Positions 7,930-17,186 of a DNA stretch of 64,000 bases are shown in pieces. Source of the stretch: Spirochaetaceae bacterium (GTDB lineage: Bacteria > Myxococcota_A > UBA9160 > UBA4427); assembly GCA_020632655.1 (NCBI GenBank), contig JACKFD010000013.1, positions 62,001-126,000 on the forward strand, read 5' to 3'. Position 1 is the stretch's first letter. Each line of letters starts with the position of its first letter. The notes under the pieces were generated by a model. The model worked only from the letters and a program-made list of their open reading frames with translations, was not told the DNA's origin and made no database searches. The position numbers and the translations under genes are program-made.

Positions 7930-10900
7930 ATGGAAGGTCTGCCCCCCGCCTTCACGCAGGCCACCCGTGCCTGGCTGGCTTCCCGCTTCCCCGCGCCGAC
8001 CGACGTGCAGTCCCGCGGCTGGCCCCTGCTCGCGGCGGGCCGGCACGCCCTGCTCGTCGCGCCGACGGGCAGCGGCAAGACCCTCGCGGCCTTCCTCGCT
8101 GCGATCGACCGACTCGGTCGACTGCCCGAGGACGCCGAGCCCGGCGTGCGCGTGCTCTACGTCTCGCCGCTCAAGGCCCTCGTCTACGACATCGAGCGCA
8201 ACCTGCGCGCGCCGCTCGAAGGCATCGCCGCCGAGGCCGAGCGCGAAGGGGCCGCCGCCTCGTTCCGCGTGCCGCGCGTCGCCGTCCGCACGGGCGATAC
8301 GACCCCCCACGAGCGCCGGGTCCAGGCGCGGCGGCCGTCCGAGATCCTCGTCACGACCCCCGAGTCGCTCTACCTGATCCTCGGCTCGCAGGCGCGCGAG
8401 ACGTTGCGCACGGTCGAGACGATCATCGTGGACGAGATCCACGCCCTCGCGCCCACCAAGCGCGGAGTGCATCTCGCGCTCTCGCTCGAGCGCGTGGCGC
8501 GACGATGTACGCAGGGTGATCCGCAGCGGATCGGCCTCTCGGCGACGGCGCGTCCGACCGACGCGATCGCGCGCTACCTCGGCGGCGATCGCGCGGTCGA
8601 GATCGTCGATGCGAGCGGGCCGCCGCGCCTCGATCTCGCGGTCTCCGTGCCGGTGCCCGACATGACGCGCCCGCTCGAGGGCCTCGACGAGGCCGACCCC
8701 GATGCGCCGCCGAGCCTCTGGACCGCGATCGAGCCGGCGCTGCTCGAACGCATCCGGGCGAGTCGGAGTGCGATCGTCTTCGTGAACAGTCGCGGCCTCT
8801 GCGAACGCCTCGCCCATCGCCTGAACGAGCTGGCCGGCGAGCCCCTCGTGCGCGCGCATCACGGCAGTCTCAGCCACGAGAAGCGCCGCGAGATCGAGGC
8901 GGCTCTCGCGGCGGGCGAGCTGCGCGGCATCGTCGCGACGAGCTCCCTCGAGCTCGGCATCGACATGGAGTCCGTCGACCGCGTGCTGCTCGTCGAGAGC
9001 CCTGGCGCCGTCGCCCGCGGCCTCCAGCGCATCGGCCGCGCGGGCCACGCCGTCGGCCGCACGAGCGAAGGCGTCGTCTTCCCGAAGCATCGCGCCGACC
9101 TGCTCGAGGCCGTCGTCGTCGCGCGCGGCATGCGCGCGGGCGAGGTCGAGCCGATCACGGTCCCGCGCAACGCCCTCGACGTACTCGCCCAGCAGATCGT
9201 GGCCCTCGCGGCGGAGGACGGGCCGATCGAGGTCGCCGCGATCGAGGCCATGCTCGCGCGAACGGCGAGCCATGCGGGTCTGCCGCGGCGGCTGCTGGAC
9301 GCGGTCCTCGACATGCTGGCGGGCCGCTACCCCTCGACCGACTTCGCCGAGCTGCGCCCGCGGATCGTCTGGGATCGCGAGCGCGACCGCATCGAGGCGC
9401 GTGCGGGCGCCGGCCGGATCGCGCTCGTCTCGGGCGGCACGATCCCGGATCGCGGGCAGTACGCCGTGCACCTCGGCGAGGACGGGCCGCGACTCGGCGA
9501 GCTCGACGAGGAGATGGTGCACGAGTCGAAGCCCGGCGACGTCGTGACGCTCGGGGCGTCGAGCTGGCGGATCCTCGAGATCACGCGCGATCGCGTGATC
9601 GTGGCGCCCGCGCCGGGCGAGGCGGGGCGGCTGCCCTTCTGGCGCGGCGATGGGCCCGGTCGGCCGATCGAGCTCGGACGCGCCCTCGGTCGCTTCGTCC
9701 GGGAGCTGTCGGAGCAGTCGAGCTCGCAGTCACCCGAGCTCGTCCGGCGATGGCTCGTGGAGGAGGAGGGGCTCGACGAGTACGCCGCGGGCAACCTCGT
9801 CGACTACGTCGAGGCGCAGCGCGCGTGGACGGGCAGCCTGCCGACCGATCGCCGCATCACGATCGAGCGCTTCCGCGACGAGCTCGGCGACTGGCGGGTC
9901 TGCATCCTCTCGCCCTTCGGCTCGCGTCTCCACGCGCCCTGGGCCCTGGCGATCGCGTCGCTGCTCGAGGAGAAGGGTGGCTTCGATGCGCAGCCGCTCT
10001 GGACCGACGACGGGATCATGTTCCGCTTCGCCGATGCGGATCGCCTGCCGGACACGAGCATCTTCCTGCCCGAGCCGGGCGAGGTCGAAGCAAGGGTCGC
10101 GGACGCCGTGGGTGACTCGGCGCTCTTCGCCGCGCAGTTCCGCGAGAACGCGGCGCGGGCGCTCCTGCTGCCGCGCCGTCGGCCGGGAGCGCGCACGCCG
10201 CTCTGGACCCAGCGCCTGCGCGCCCAGAACCTGCACGCCGTGGCGCGGCGCTTCCCGGATTTCCCGATCATGCTCGAGACCCATCGCGCCTGCCTGCAGG
10301 ACGTCTTCGACGTTTCGGGGCTCGTCGAGCTGATGGACGCAGTGCGCGCGGGTCGCGTGGGGATCGACGACGTCGAGACGCCTTCCGCCTCGCCCTTCGC
10401 GCGCTCCCTCGCCTTCGCCTACACCGCGACCTATCTCTACCAGCTCGACCTGCCCGTGGCGGAGCGGCGCAGCCAGGCGCTCATGCTCGATCGGCATCTG
10501 CTCCGGGAGCTGCTCGGGGCGGTCGCCTTGCGCGAGCTGCTCGATGTCGACGTGATCGATCGGGTCGAGGCGCAGCTGCAGGGCGTGGACCCCGAGCGCC
10601 AGGCCCGACACGCAGATGCGTTGCACGATCTGCTTCGCCGGGTGGGCGACCTGTCGCGGTCGGAGCTGGCCCGCCGCTTCGAAGGCGACGCCGCGACCCT
10701 CGATCGTCTGCTCGAGGAGCTCGTCGCCACACGTCGAGCGGCCGTCGTCCGGATCGCCGACGAGCCGCGCTGGGTCGCGGCCGAGGATGCAGGCCTGCTG
10801 CGCGACGGCCTCGGCATCGCGCCTGCGCCCGACCTGCCCCAGGCCTTCCTCGAGGCACCGGCCCTGCCCCTCGAACAGCTGCTGGTGCGCTTCGCGCGGA

Positions 10901-12492
10901 CGCACGGGCCCTTCACGACTGCGGCCGTCTCCGGGCGGCTCGGCCTCGCCGTCGCCGCCCTCGAGCCGATCCTCGCGAGCCTCGCCGCGCGGGACCGTCT
11001 CGTATCGGGGGAGCTCGATCCGCGCGGCACGACCCGCGAGTGGTGCGACCCGGACGTGCTTCGGCGCATCAAGCGCGAGACGCTCGAGGCCTTGCGCGAG
11101 GAGATCGAGCCGGTTCCCGACGAGGTCTTCGCGCGCTTCCTGATCGAGTGGCACGGAGTCGGCGATGCGGGCGCGCGCGGAGCCGGCGCGCAGTCGAGAC
11201 GCGCGGGGCAGCCCGGCCCCGGCGCGGAGACGGGTGGCGAAGGGAGCCCCGGGCCCGGCGCGGAGGCGATGCTCGAGCGCGCGCTCGATCGTCTCGAGGG
11301 CTGGCCGGTCTCCTTCGCAGAGCTCGAACGCTCGATCCTGCCGGCCCGGGTGCCGCGCCATGCGCCCGGAATGCTCGACGCGCTCGGGGCCCAGGGGCGT
11401 CTGGTCTGGATCGGTCGCCGCGCGATCGGCGAGAAGGACGGCCGGGTCGTGCTCTACCGTCGAGAGCACGTCGCCGCCCTGCACGATGCGTCTTCGACGA
11501 TCGCGGGCGCAGTGGAGGACGACGGGTCCGTCCGGGACGAGTCGGCGGGGGCGGACGACGAGACGAGCCTGGTCGGGCGCGCGATCCTCGATCACCTCGC
11601 GACGCGGGGCGCCTCGTTCCTGCCGGAGCTCGTCGGGGCGATCGACGTCGAGGGAAGCGAGACCGTGATCGCCGCGCTGTGGGAGCTCGTCTGGCGGGGG
11701 CTCGTCACGAACGACACCTTCGGGCCGCTTCGCGAGCTCGGTCGACGCGCAGCGCCTTCGCGGCGGAGGCCCGCGGTACGGCGAAGGGCGACGGCATCGG
11801 CGGGGCGATGGTCCCTCGTCGCGCCGCTCGTCGCCGCGAGGCCTTCGGATACGGAGCGACTGCACGCGCGCGCGCTGCGCGTGCTGGAGCGACACGGGAT
11901 CGTGTCGCGCGAGGTGCTCGCAGCCGAAACGGAGTCGGGTCATCTCGCGGCGCTGCGCAAGGTGCTGCGCGAGATGGAGGAGGCGGGGCGGGTGCGGCGC
12001 GGTCACTTCGTGGCGGGGCTGACGGGCGTCCAGCTCGCGCTGCCCGGCGTCGTCGATCGGCTGCGCGCGCTCCGGACGCCGCCGGCCACGCCGCAGGCCG
12101 TGCTGCTGGCCGCGAGCGATCCGGCCCAGCCCTGGGGCGCCGTGCTGCCCTGGCCCGCGACGCGTGCGGACGGCCGACCGCAACGCCGGGTCGGCGCGAG
12201 CGTCGTGCTCGTCGACGGCCGGCCCGTCCTCTTCGTCGATCGCGCCGGCGATCGCGTGCTCTGCTTCGAGTCCGACGAGAGCGAGGCGGGCCGCGCGCGG
12301 GTCGAGTCGGCCGCGCGAGTGCTCGCCCGGGGCCTCGGGCGCCTGGGGCGTCGTCGGCTCGAGGTGGTCGAGATCGACGGGGAGCCGGCGACGCGCTCGG
12401 TGCTCGCGCCCTGCTTCGAACGGGCGGGCTTCCGGCGCGCCTATCGCGGACTCGAGGTCGAGCGAGCGTCGGATTCCCTCGGAGACGCGTGA
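7930..12492 (+). CDS. lhr: Large helicase-related protein Lhr (DEAD/DEAH superfamily 2)
   Basis: A 1520-residue ATP-dependent 3'-5' helicase of the Lhr family, linked to DNA repair and RNA/DNA hybrid unwinding. Walker A is APTGSGKT (44-51) and Walker B is DEIH (168-171), followed by the SAT motif (LSATARPTD) and the helicase C motif QRIGRAGHAVGRT. The Lhr winged-helix and core region follows, then a long C-terminal domain with several predicted winged-helix units, matching the full-length bacterial form (about 1,500 residues). Near residue 1080-1112 a Gly/Ala/Pro-rich, apparently unstructured insert interrupts the C-terminal part. Its DNA contains a near-repeat of CCCGGCCCCGGCGCGGAG. The gene starts 10 bases after tetR and its end overlaps the convergent MFS gene by 52 bases. 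Confidence 0.93.
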   Translation: MEGLPPAFTQATRAWLASRFPAPTDVQSRGWPLLAAGRHALLVAPTGSGKTLAAFLAAIDRLGRLPEDAEPGVRVLYVSPLKALVYDIERNLRAPLEGIAAEAEREGAAASFRVPRVAVRTGDTTPHERRVQARRPSEILVTTPESLYLILGSQARETLRTVETIIVDEIHALAPTKRGVHLALSLERVARRCTQGDPQRIGLSATARPTDAIARYLGGDRAVEIVDASGPPRLDLAVSVPVPDMTRPLEGLDEADPDAPPSLWTAIEPALLERIRASRSAIVFVNSRGLCERLAHRLNELAGEPLVRAHHGSLSHEKRREIEAALAAGELRGIVATSSLELGIDMESVDRVLLVESPGAVARGLQRIGRAGHAVGRTSEGVVFPKHRADLLEAVVVARGMRAGEVEPITVPRNALDVLAQQIVALAAEDGPIEVAAIEAMLARTASHAGLPRRLLDAVLDMLAGRYPSTDFAELRPRIVWDRERDRIEARAGAGRIALVSGGTIPDRGQYAVHLGEDGPRLGELDEEMVHESKPGDVVTLGASSWRILEITRDRVIVAPAPGEAGRLPFWRGDGPGRPIELGRALGRFVRELSEQSSSQSPELVRRWLVEEEGLDEYAAGNLVDYVEAQRAWTGSLPTDRRITIERFRDELGDWRVCILSPFGSRLHAPWALAIASLLEEKGGFDAQPLWTDDGIMFRFADADRLPDTSIFLPEPGEVEARVADAVGDSALFAAQFRENAARALLLPRRRPGARTPLWTQRLRAQNLHAVARRFPDFPIMLETHRACLQDVFDVSGLVELMDAVRAGRVGIDDVETPSASPFARSLAFAYTATYLYQLDLPVAERRSQALMLDRHLLRELLGAVALRELLDVDVIDRVEAQLQGVDPERQARHADALHDLLRRVGDLSRSELARRFEGDAATLDRLLEELVATRRAAVVRIADEPRWVAAEDAGLLRDGLGIAPAPDLPQAFLEAPALPLEQLLVRFARTHGPFTTAAVSGRLGLAVAALEPILASLAARDRLVSGELDPRGTTREWCDPDVLRRIKRETLEALREEIEPVPDEVFARFLIEWHGVGDAGARGAGAQSRRAGQPGPGAETGGEGSPGPGAEAMLERALDRLEGWPVSFAELERSILPARVPRHAPGMLDALGAQGRLVWIGRRAIGEKDGRVVLYRREHVAALHDASSTIAGAVEDDGSVRDESAGADDETSLVGRAILDHLATRGASFLPELVGAIDVEGSETVIAALWELVWRGLVTNDTFGPLRELGRRAAPSRRRPAVRRRATASAGRWSLVAPLVAARPSDTERLHARALRVLERHGIVSREVLAAETESGHLAALRKVLREMEEAGRVRRGHFVAGLTGVQLALPGVVDRLRALRTPPATPQAVLLAASDPAQPWGAVLPWPATRADGRPQRRVGASVVLVDGRPVLFVDRAGDRVLCFESDESEAGRARVESAARVLARGLGRLGRRRLEVVEIDGEPATRSVLAPCFERAGFRRAYRGLEVERASDSLGDA

Positions 12493-13973
12493 CCCGGATG
12501 GACGACCTGAATGCCCATGAAGGTCGCTGCGGCGACCGATAGCGCCGAGAGTCCCGCGCCGGTCGCGAAGGCGAAGGCGAAGGCCTCGGGTCGGGCGTCG
12601 CCACCGTAGGCGAGCGTGAGGACCGTGATGCCGAAGGCGGCGCCGCCCTGGCCCATCAATCGATTCGCTGCCGCGGCGATGCCGAGATCGCCCTCTTCGA
12701 CGGAGCGGGCGATCGCCGCCGTGATCGAGGGCTGGCTGAGTCCGTGGCCCGCGCCCTGCGCGACCAGGCCGAGGACGAAGAGTCCGAGACTCCAGGTCAT
12801 CGCCGCGAGGGCGACGAGCCCGCAGCCGAGCGTCAGCAGCGCACACCCGACGACCGAGGCCCAGCGCTCGCCCATCCGTTCACCGAGCCGACCGCCGACC
12901 GGTGAGGCGAGGGTCAGGGTCGCCGTGCGGATCAGGATCAGGTACGACGCGGCGGTCACGGAGTAGCCGCGGAATCCGAGGAGCATGGGCGCGACGATGA
13001 AGGAGCCCATGTAGGCGGCACTCGTGAAGGCATTCGTGAGCAGCGTCGCCGTGAAGTGGCGGGAGCGGAAGAACTCGAGCGGGAGCAGCGGCGCCTCGAC
13101 GCGGCGCTCGACGGCGACGAAGGCCACGAGCCCGAGCAGGCCGACGACGGCGCTCGCGATCACGCGCTCGGGCCCGTGCGCCAGGTCGCGCAGGCTGCCG
13201 ACGGCGAACATGAAGCCCCCGATTCCGACGGCGAGCGCCGCAGAGCCCCAGACGTCGAAGCGCACGCGCTTGCGAGGGGTCTCCCGCAGCACGACGACCG
13301 CGAGCGCGAGGGCGACGGCCGAGAGGGCGGCCTGGAAGAGGAAGACGATCCGCCAGCCGAAGAGGTCGACGAGCGGACCTCCGGCCACGAGCCCGAGCGC
13401 CGGCGCCGCCGCCGTCGTCATCGACCACCAGCCCATCGCCCGCACCCGCTCCTCCGGCGGATGCACCGAGAAGATCAGCGCCATCGCCGTCGGCTGCGTG
13501 GCCCCGCCTAGCATTGCGGCCAGGGTGCGGAACGCGATCAGCGACGGCGCGTCCCAGGAGAAGGCCGTGAGCGCCGCGACGGCGGTCGCACCGGCGAAGC
13601 CGAGCAGGAAGACCGTGCGATGCCCGCGCAGGTCGCCGAGCTTGCCGAGCAGGGGGAAGCTCACGGCCGAGAGCAGCATCGGCCCGGACACGACCCAGGC
13701 CATCGTCGTCTCCGAGGAGCCGAACTCGACGGCGATCGGGGCGAGCGAGACCGCCAGGATCGTGATCGGAAAGCTCGTGGCGAACATGCCGGCCAGCGCC
13801 GCGAAGAGCACCCACGATCGATAGCCGCCCCGCGACTCGAGCCGTTCGAGCAGCGCCGCACGCCAGGGGCCGAGCGCGTGTCGTGCCGCCTCGCCCGTAT
13901 CCGCCGCCTCGAGCCGACCACCCGGCGATCGGGGCGCGGCGTCACGCTGCGGGGAGCCGGGGGAAGGGGTCAT
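12441..13973 (-). CDS. MFS drug/solute exporter (DHA2-like, probably 14 TM)
   Basis: A 510-residue major facilitator superfamily transporter. After a polar N-terminus of about 50 residues come hydrophobic segments. LGKLGDLRGHRTVFLLG is the loop 2-3 signature, and the RxxxG-type helix 4 (FRTLAAMLGGATQPTAMALIF) follows. Helix 5 has GWWSMTTAAAPALGLVAGGPL, close to motif C of antiporters (G-x8-G-x3-GP). Length and motif C suggest a proton-coupled exporter with 14 helices. The ATG at 13973 was chosen because upstream in-frame sequence is antisense to a clear coding gene. Its 3' end overlaps lhr by 52 bases, tail to tail. It is divergent from the phosphotransferase at 14145 across 171 bases. The substrate is unknown. 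Confidence 0.88.
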   Translation of the reverse strand: MTPSPGSPQRDAAPRSPGGRLEAADTGEAARHALGPWRAALLERLESRGGYRSWVLFAALAGMFATSFPITILAVSLAPIAVEFGSSETTMAWVVSGPMLLSAVSFPLLGKLGDLRGHRTVFLLGFAGATAVAALTAFSWDAPSLIAFRTLAAMLGGATQPTAMALIFSVHPPEERVRAMGWWSMTTAAAPALGLVAGGPLVDLFGWRIVFLFQAALSAVALALAVVVLRETPRKRVRFDVWGSAALAVGIGGFMFAVGSLRDLAHGPERVIASAVVGLLGLVAFVAVERRVEAPLLPLEFFRSRHFTATLLTNAFTSAAYMGSFIVAPMLLGFRGYSVTAASYLILIRTATLTLASPVGGRLGERMGERWASVVGCALLTLGCGLVALAAMTWSLGLFVLGLVAQGAGHGLSQPSITAAIARSVEEGDLGIAAAANRLMGQGGAAFGITVLTLAYGGDARPEAFAFAFATGAGLSALSVAAATFMGIQVVHPGHASPRESDARSTSSPR

Positions 13974-14144
13974 CGGGCGGCCAGCGTAGCGCCTCGTCGG
14001 GCGCGTCGAAGTGGTAAGGTGGCTCGGGTCGGGACCGGCTGCGCGACGCGCGGTCGCAAGCGTCGGCGAAGCGCGGTCCGTGCGGAGCGCCCGGGCAGGA
14101 GCGAACGGGCAGGAGTCGCCGGGAAGATGGAGGAGCGGTCGGAC

Positions 14145-15188
14145 ATGGACGCGCCGCCGTCGCGCGAGATCGAAGGCATCGACCTCGACCTGCTCGAGGC
14201 CTGGATGGACGACCAGGGTCTGCCGCCGGGTCGCATCGAGCGCGTCGAACGACTCACGGGCGGGACGCAGAACGTGCTGCTCCGCTTCGAGCGCGGTCGA
14301 CACGCCTATGTGTTGCGGAGGCCGCCGCTGCACAAGCGGGCGAACAGCGACGAGACGATGCGACGGGAGGCGCGGGTGCTCGCTGCGCTCGCGGGCTCGG
14401 ACGTGCCGCATCCCGGTCTCGTCGCCGCGTGTCCCGACGAGGCGCTGATGGGTGCTTCCTTCTATCTCATGGAGCCGGTCGAGGGCTTCAACGCGACGCG
14501 GGGATTGCCGGCGCTGCACGCGGGGGATCCGGCGATCCGGCGCGGGATGGGCTTCGCGATGGTCGAAGGGATTGCCTCGCTCGCGGCGCTCGATCCGCGC
14601 GCGATCGGACTCGAGGGATTGGGGCGGCCCGAGGGCTATCTCGAGCGGCAGGTCTCGCGGTGGCGACATCAGCTCGAGGGCTACGCGGAGCTCGAAGGCT
14701 ACCCGGGACCGGAGATCCCGGGCGTCGAGCGCGTCGCCGACTGGCTCGAGGCGAATCGGCCACCGGACGAAGAGCCCGGTCTGCTGCACGGCGACTACCA
14801 CATCGCGAACGTCCTCTTCTCGTATACGGGTCCATCGCTCGCGGCGATCGTCGACTGGGAGCTCGCGACGGTCGGCGATCCGCTGCTCGATCTCGGCGCG
14901 CTCGTCGCGGGCTGGCCCGACGACGACGGTCGCTCGGCGCTCGGCAGCGTGAACGGGGTGATCGAAGGCCTGCCGCGCGCGGCCGAGCTGGTCGCGCACT
15001 ACGGCGAGCGGTCCGCCCGCTCGCTCGACGCGATCGACTGGTACGTCGTACTCGCCTGCTACCGCCTCGGGATCATCCTCGAGGGCACCCATGCCCGGGC
15101 CTGCTCGGGCCGGGCCGATCGGCAGGTCGGCGACCTGCTCCACGCGACGACGGTGGCCCTCTTCGAGCGGGCGCTCGGCCGGATCTGA
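14145..15188 (+). CDS. Phosphotransferase family protein (ACAD10/11-like kinase domain)
   Basis: A 347-residue intact kinase-fold protein. The nucleotide lobe has LTGGTQNVLLRF (38-48) and RREARVLAAL. The catalytic loop is complete, with HGDYHIAN (215-222: H215, D217, N222). The metal-binding aspartate is in VDWELATVGDPLLDL (D237). This pattern is that of the phosphotransferase domain of ACAD10/ACAD11, which in related bacteria phosphorylates hydroxyacyl-CoA intermediates before dehydration; that role here is by family only. The ATG at 14145 has GGAGGAG 9 bases upstream, while the in-frame ATG at 14127 lacks one. A 7-bp GC hairpin follows the stop. It is a useful contrast with the degenerate relative at 3872. 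Confidence 0.88.
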   Translation: MDAPPSREIEGIDLDLLEAWMDDQGLPPGRIERVERLTGGTQNVLLRFERGRHAYVLRRPPLHKRANSDETMRREARVLAALAGSDVPHPGLVAACPDEALMGASFYLMEPVEGFNATRGLPALHAGDPAIRRGMGFAMVEGIASLAALDPRAIGLEGLGRPEGYLERQVSRWRHQLEGYAELEGYPGPEIPGVERVADWLEANRPPDEEPGLLHGDYHIANVLFSYTGPSLAAIVDWELATVGDPLLDLGALVAGWPDDDGRSALGSVNGVIEGLPRAAELVAHYGERSARSLDAIDWYVVLACYRLGIILEGTHARACSGRADRQVGDLLHATTVALFERALGRI

Positions 15189-15194
15189 GCGCGG

Positions 15195-15211
15195 CCCGCG
15201 GAGCCCGCGGG
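15195..15211 (+). terminator. GC hairpin after the phosphotransferase gene
   Basis: CCCGCGG and CCGCGGG form a perfect 7-bp stem around a 3-base AGC loop, beginning 6 bases after the stop at 15188. There is no T-run, so it could be a hairpin-only terminator or an mRNA 3'-end stabiliser. Confidence 0.3.
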
Positions 15212-15314
15212 TGGAGCCGGGCGGGGTGGGCGCGGCACGGCGGGTGGAACGGGGGCGAGCGCAGCACGGGGTTGCGTTCTCGGGGTCGGGGCGACTGCTA
15301 GGGTCCGCCGGACG

Positions 15315-15746
15315 ATGGACCTCTCCGTGCTCCCGCCGATCAACGCCGCGCTCAACGCGACGGCGACCGTGCTGCTCCTGCATGGCCGCTCGCTGGCCAG
15401 GCGGGGTGAGGTCGTTCGCCACAAGCTCGTGATGTCCTGCGCCTTCGGCGTGTCGAGCCTCTTCCTTCTTCTATACGTGGCGCACAAGGCATCGCGCAGC
15501 TTCGAGAACACGACCTTCAACGCGACGGGTCTCGCCAAGACGGCCTACCTGCTGCTGCTCGCGTCGCACGTGCTGCTCGCGATGAGCGTGCCGGTCTTCG
15601 CGATCGCGCTGATCCGGCTCGGGCTCCGCGACGAACGCGACCGGCATCGCCGTCTCGCGCGCGTGGCATGGCCCGTCTGGATCTACGTCTCGGTCACGGG
15701 CGTGCTGATCTACCTGCTGCTCTACCCCTTCAATCCCCCGGCTTGA
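15315..15746 (+). CDS. DUF420 membrane protein (CtaM/YozB-like)
   Basis: A 143-residue, four-helix membrane protein of the DUF420 family. The N-terminal LPPINAALNATATVLLLHG, the basic loop RRGEVVRHKLVMSCAF and LFLLLYVAHKA are the family hallmarks. Family members such as CtaM help mature haem A-containing oxidases, and the oxidase cluster begins 460 bases downstream on the same strand, so an assembly role is likely. It is separated from that cluster by an untranslated stretch with a hairpin, so it may have its own transcript. The start at 15315 is an ATG without a strong ribosome site. The C-terminus ends in a hydrophobic helix and NPPA. Confidence 0.85.
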   Translation: MDLSVLPPINAALNATATVLLLHGRSLARRGEVVRHKLVMSCAFGVSSLFLLLYVAHKASRSFENTTFNATGLAKTAYLLLLASHVLLAMSVPVFAIALIRLGLRDERDRHRRLARVAWPVWIYVSVTGVLIYLLLYPFNPPA

Positions 15747-16209
15747 GCTGTGGCGCGAGACGAACGTGTCGGGGTCGGGGTTCGGGTCGGAAGCGCGAGG
15801 TGGCGCGTGGGGTGGAGAAGACGCGTGATCGAGGCGGATGGATGGTGCGTGAACGGATGCAGCGATTCGTTGCGGCCGCTTCGAGTGCGCGACGCAGCGA
15901 AGCGTCCGGGCGGGTGTCGAAGTCGCGAAGAGGCCCGTCGGTCTTGACGAATCCGAATGCGATGGGCTACCTCGCGAACGTTTCTGCCGGTCGAGAACGC
16001 CCCCCTGAAGCGCTCCCAGCCCCGCCTCCGGGCTTTTCCGGAGGCATCGTCGACAGCAGGCGCGAGCCGCAGCCGATGCGGTCGGGCGTGTCGGTTCGGG
16101 TCGTTTCGTACGAGGTCGAGAGCGGCGCTTCGCGCGGTCCGACGCAGACGAAGCCCGTCGAACGAACGGCCTCGAGCCGAGCGAAGCAAAGCAGCGAAGC
16201 GGAGAGAGG
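15747..16209. other. Intergenic region upstream of the oxidase cluster
   Basis: No reading frame here resembles a protein. It holds a perfect 8-bp hairpin at 16024-16045. A weak promoter-like pair is also present, TTGACG at 15944-15949 with TACCTC 18 bases on. The last 60 bases are a purine-rich leader with repeated GCGAAGC before the cytochrome c gene. It is probably the control region of the oxidase operon. Confidence 0.4.
16024..16045 (+). terminator. Perfect 8-bp hairpin between DUF420 gene and cytochrome c gene
   Basis: GCCTCCGG, loop GCTTTT, CCGGAGGC. The stem is flawless, but the loop, not the downstream flank, holds the T bases, so it is not a classic terminator. It lies 165 bases before the cytochrome c ATG and could equally be a leader structure. 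Confidence 0.3.
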
Positions 16210-16920
16210 ATGAGCGTAGTGCGTATGCGTAGTGGACGACTCACTCCGGGCGGGAACGCTCGGGCAGGCGTGACGCGAACGGTCGTGGGACTCCTCGCGA
16301 TCGCGTTCGGATCCCTGGGCCTCGCCACGCTCGCGAGCGCGGAGGGCGAAGCCGCCTCGAGCGCACGCGGTGAGCAGCTCTTCGCGCTCTGCACGCAGTG
16401 CCACGGCACGGCGGGCGAGGGCAATCGCGACGCCCTCGCTCCGGCGATCGCCGGCCTGCCGGCCTGGTACCTCGAGGCCCAGCTCAACAAGTTCCGCGCG
16501 GGCATCCGCGGCCTGCACGCCGAGGACACGGGCGGCCTCCGCATGTACCCGATGTCGCAGTGGCTGCGGACCGACGAGGACGCCAAGGCGGTCGCGGGCT
16601 ACGTCGCGAGCCTGCCGGCGACGAATCCCGCGCCGGCCCTCGAGGCCCACGGCGATGCGGGTCGCGGCGCGGGCTACTACGCCGTCTGCAGCGCCTGCCA
16701 CATGCCGAACGGCTCGGGCAACCAGGGCATGGGTGCGCCCCCGCTCGTCGGGATGAACGACTGGTACCTCCTCGAGTCGATCCGCAAGTACAAGGCGAGC
16801 ATCCGCGGCAGCAATCCGCGGGACAACCTCGGGCAGGCGATGATCGGCATGGTCGCGACGTTGCCGAGCGACGAGGCGATCCTCGACGTGATCGCGCACA
16901 TCCAGTCGCTCGACAAGTAG
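16210..16920 (+). CDS. Di-haem cytochrome c (c4-like), electron donor to the oxidase
   Basis: A 236-residue periplasmic cytochrome with an N-terminal signal or anchor (hydrophobic 24-43, ending ASA). Two haem c sites are present, CTQCH (61-65) and CSACH (160-164), about 100 residues apart in two similar domains, the layout of cytochrome c4. Methionines in MYPMSQW and QAMIGMV are the likely axial ligands. It heads the oxidase operon, and subunit II lacks its own cytochrome c domain, so this protein most likely delivers electrons to CuA. The start is an ATG after GAGAGAGG. Basic residues before the hydrophobic stretch make the first 22 residues unusually long for a signal. Confidence 0.88.
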   Translation: MSVVRMRSGRLTPGGNARAGVTRTVVGLLAIAFGSLGLATLASAEGEAASSARGEQLFALCTQCHGTAGEGNRDALAPAIAGLPAWYLEAQLNKFRAGIRGLHAEDTGGLRMYPMSQWLRTDEDAKAVAGYVASLPATNPAPALEAHGDAGRGAGYYAVCSACHMPNGSGNQGMGAPPLVGMNDWYLLESIRKYKASIRGSNPRDNLGQAMIGMVATLPSDEAILDVIAHIQSLDK

Positions 16921-16974
16921 GACCGCGAGCGACCGCAACGAAATCCAGAACGAGCCAGGGAGCCGGAGCAAGAC

Positions 16975-17100
16975 ATGAGCGATTCGAATCACGACGAATG
17001 GGTGCCGCCCTCGGCCGAGGCGCTCTCCGATCGCCTCTTCGCGGTCTCGATGGTGGGCGTCCTGAGCTTCATCGCGATCGTCTTCCTCTTCATCCTCTAG
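16975..17100 (+). CDS. Small single-helix membrane protein of the oxidase cluster
   Basis: A 41-residue reading frame beginning MSDSNHDEWVPPSAEALSDR and ending in one hydrophobic helix (about 21-41) that runs to the C-terminus. The ATG is preceded by GCCGGAGC, a usable ribosome site. It lies 54 bases after the cytochrome c stop and 86 before subunit II, on the same strand. I do not recognise a named family. The polar N-terminus followed by one helix resembles small accessory subunits of haem-copper oxidases such as CcoQ or subunit IV of aa3 enzymes. The role is inferred from position and shape only. Confidence 0.6.
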   Translation: MSDSNHDEWVPPSAEALSDRLFAVSMVGVLSFIAIVFLFIL

Positions 17101-17186
17101 ACGTCCCGATCCCCGGACTCGTCGCCGCCGCGGCCCGACGGCCCCGAACCTCCGAACGAACGATGCCTCCGGCCATGGAGTGAGAC

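Noticed and set aside
14043..14057. GCGAC-GCGCG-GTCGC, a third match to the RegA-like half-site pattern
   Set aside because: The spacer is all G/C, flanks do not match the other two copies, and neighbours are a transporter and kinase. Such half sites are expected by chance at this G+C.
13974..15422. N-terminal extension of the MFS gene to a 993-residue protein
   Set aside because: The extra 483 residues are antisense to an intact phosphotransferase with HGD and VDWE motifs and lack domain features. Only the part from 13973 looks like a transporter.
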